DNA of 64,000 nucleotides from the NCBI RefSeq assembly GCF_001314875.1, contig NZ_LJZS01000016.1, positions 20,200-84,199 on the forward strand. The letters run 5' to 3'. This document shows, in pieces, positions 63,930 through 64,000 of the stretch (the stretch's first letter is position 1; each line of letters starts with the position of its first letter). Position numbers and translations under genes: made by a program. A model generated the notes under the pieces. It did no database searches. It was given only the letters and a program-made list of their open reading frames with translations, and was not told where the DNA came from. This DNA comes from Halomonas sp. HL-48. Its GTDB lineage: Bacteria > Pseudomonadota > Gammaproteobacteria > Pseudomonadales > Halomonadaceae.

Positions 63930-64000
63930 CTATTGAAGCGTGCTCGGGCCGGCGACGGATTTTTTAAGCACCTCGGCGTAGACTTCCAGCGGCGTGCGCC
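63930..64000 (-). CDS. Transposase C-terminus, cut by the window edge
   Basis: The last 22 codons read RTPLEVYAEVLKKSVAGPST and end LQ. Segments of the form RTPxEVY close many DDE transposases (IS30 or IS481 type). Family cannot be decided from so little. Confidence 0.45.
   Translation of the reverse strand, partial: RTPLEVYAEVLKKSVAGPSTLQ

Overview
The window looks like chromosomal DNA of a moderately halophilic gammaproteobacterium, most likely Halomonas or a close relative in the Halomonadaceae. This rests on content only: GC-rich coding sequence, acidic exported proteins, OpgGH-type periplasmic glucan genes, TRAP and ABC uptake of sugar acids and polyols, and protein families that are common in that group. 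No rRNA, tRNA or CRISPR array was seen. One gene is cut at the left edge (xylulokinase) and one at the right edge (a transposase 3' end).

Layout. 1-10.3 kb: a polyol (sorbitol/mannitol/arabitol) operon on the minus strand: SorC-type regulator, binding protein, two permeases, ATPase, HAD phosphatase, sorbitol dehydrogenase, a sugar kinase broken by a frameshift, mannitol dehydrogenase and xylulokinase. 10.4-15 kb: housekeeping singletons (NIF3-like, two NUDIX hydrolases, a 2OG-Fe oxygenase, OsmC, EamA, MOSC). 15.1-19.9 kb: a gluconate operon (TRAP transporter, gntK, gntR) with a near-perfect GntR operator in front. 20-27.5 kb: peroxide and detoxification genes (ohrR/ohr, yghU), a Fur-type TonB receptor, LpxR, YaeQ, GST. 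27.6-31.3 kb: acyl-CoA oxidation genes. 31.4-38.6 kb: transport and envelope genes (MFS, lpxL, GDP-mannose synthesis, a sulfatase-fold transferase). 38.7-43 kb: opgG-opgH-FkbM methyltransferase.

43-51.2 kb holds the most unusual metabolic locus. It has a creatininase-family amidohydrolase, a GTP cyclohydrolase II with a vestigial RibB domain, a reductase-only RibD, a pterin-synthase homologue lacking its usual catalytic residues, a medium-chain dehydrogenase, a glycosyltransferase-methyltransferase fusion, a flippase-like membrane protein and a CDP-alcohol phosphatidyltransferase. Together they suggest a GTP-derived pyrimidine or pteridine product that is glycosylated, methylated and perhaps membrane-linked. 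A 147-bp MITE-like element supplies the stop codons of two of these genes.

51.2-61 kb is accessory: detoxification genes, a four-gene aldo-keto reductase/membrane operon, an orphan YefM antitoxin with a separate fragment of a YoeB-type toxin, a CPBP protease and a LysR/SDR pair. 61.2-63.9 kb is visibly AT-richer. It holds a three-gene module (caspase-like protease, DUF6338-like membrane protein, tiny proline-rich protein) next to a transposase end, and is the best candidate for an undescribed stress or phage-defence system.
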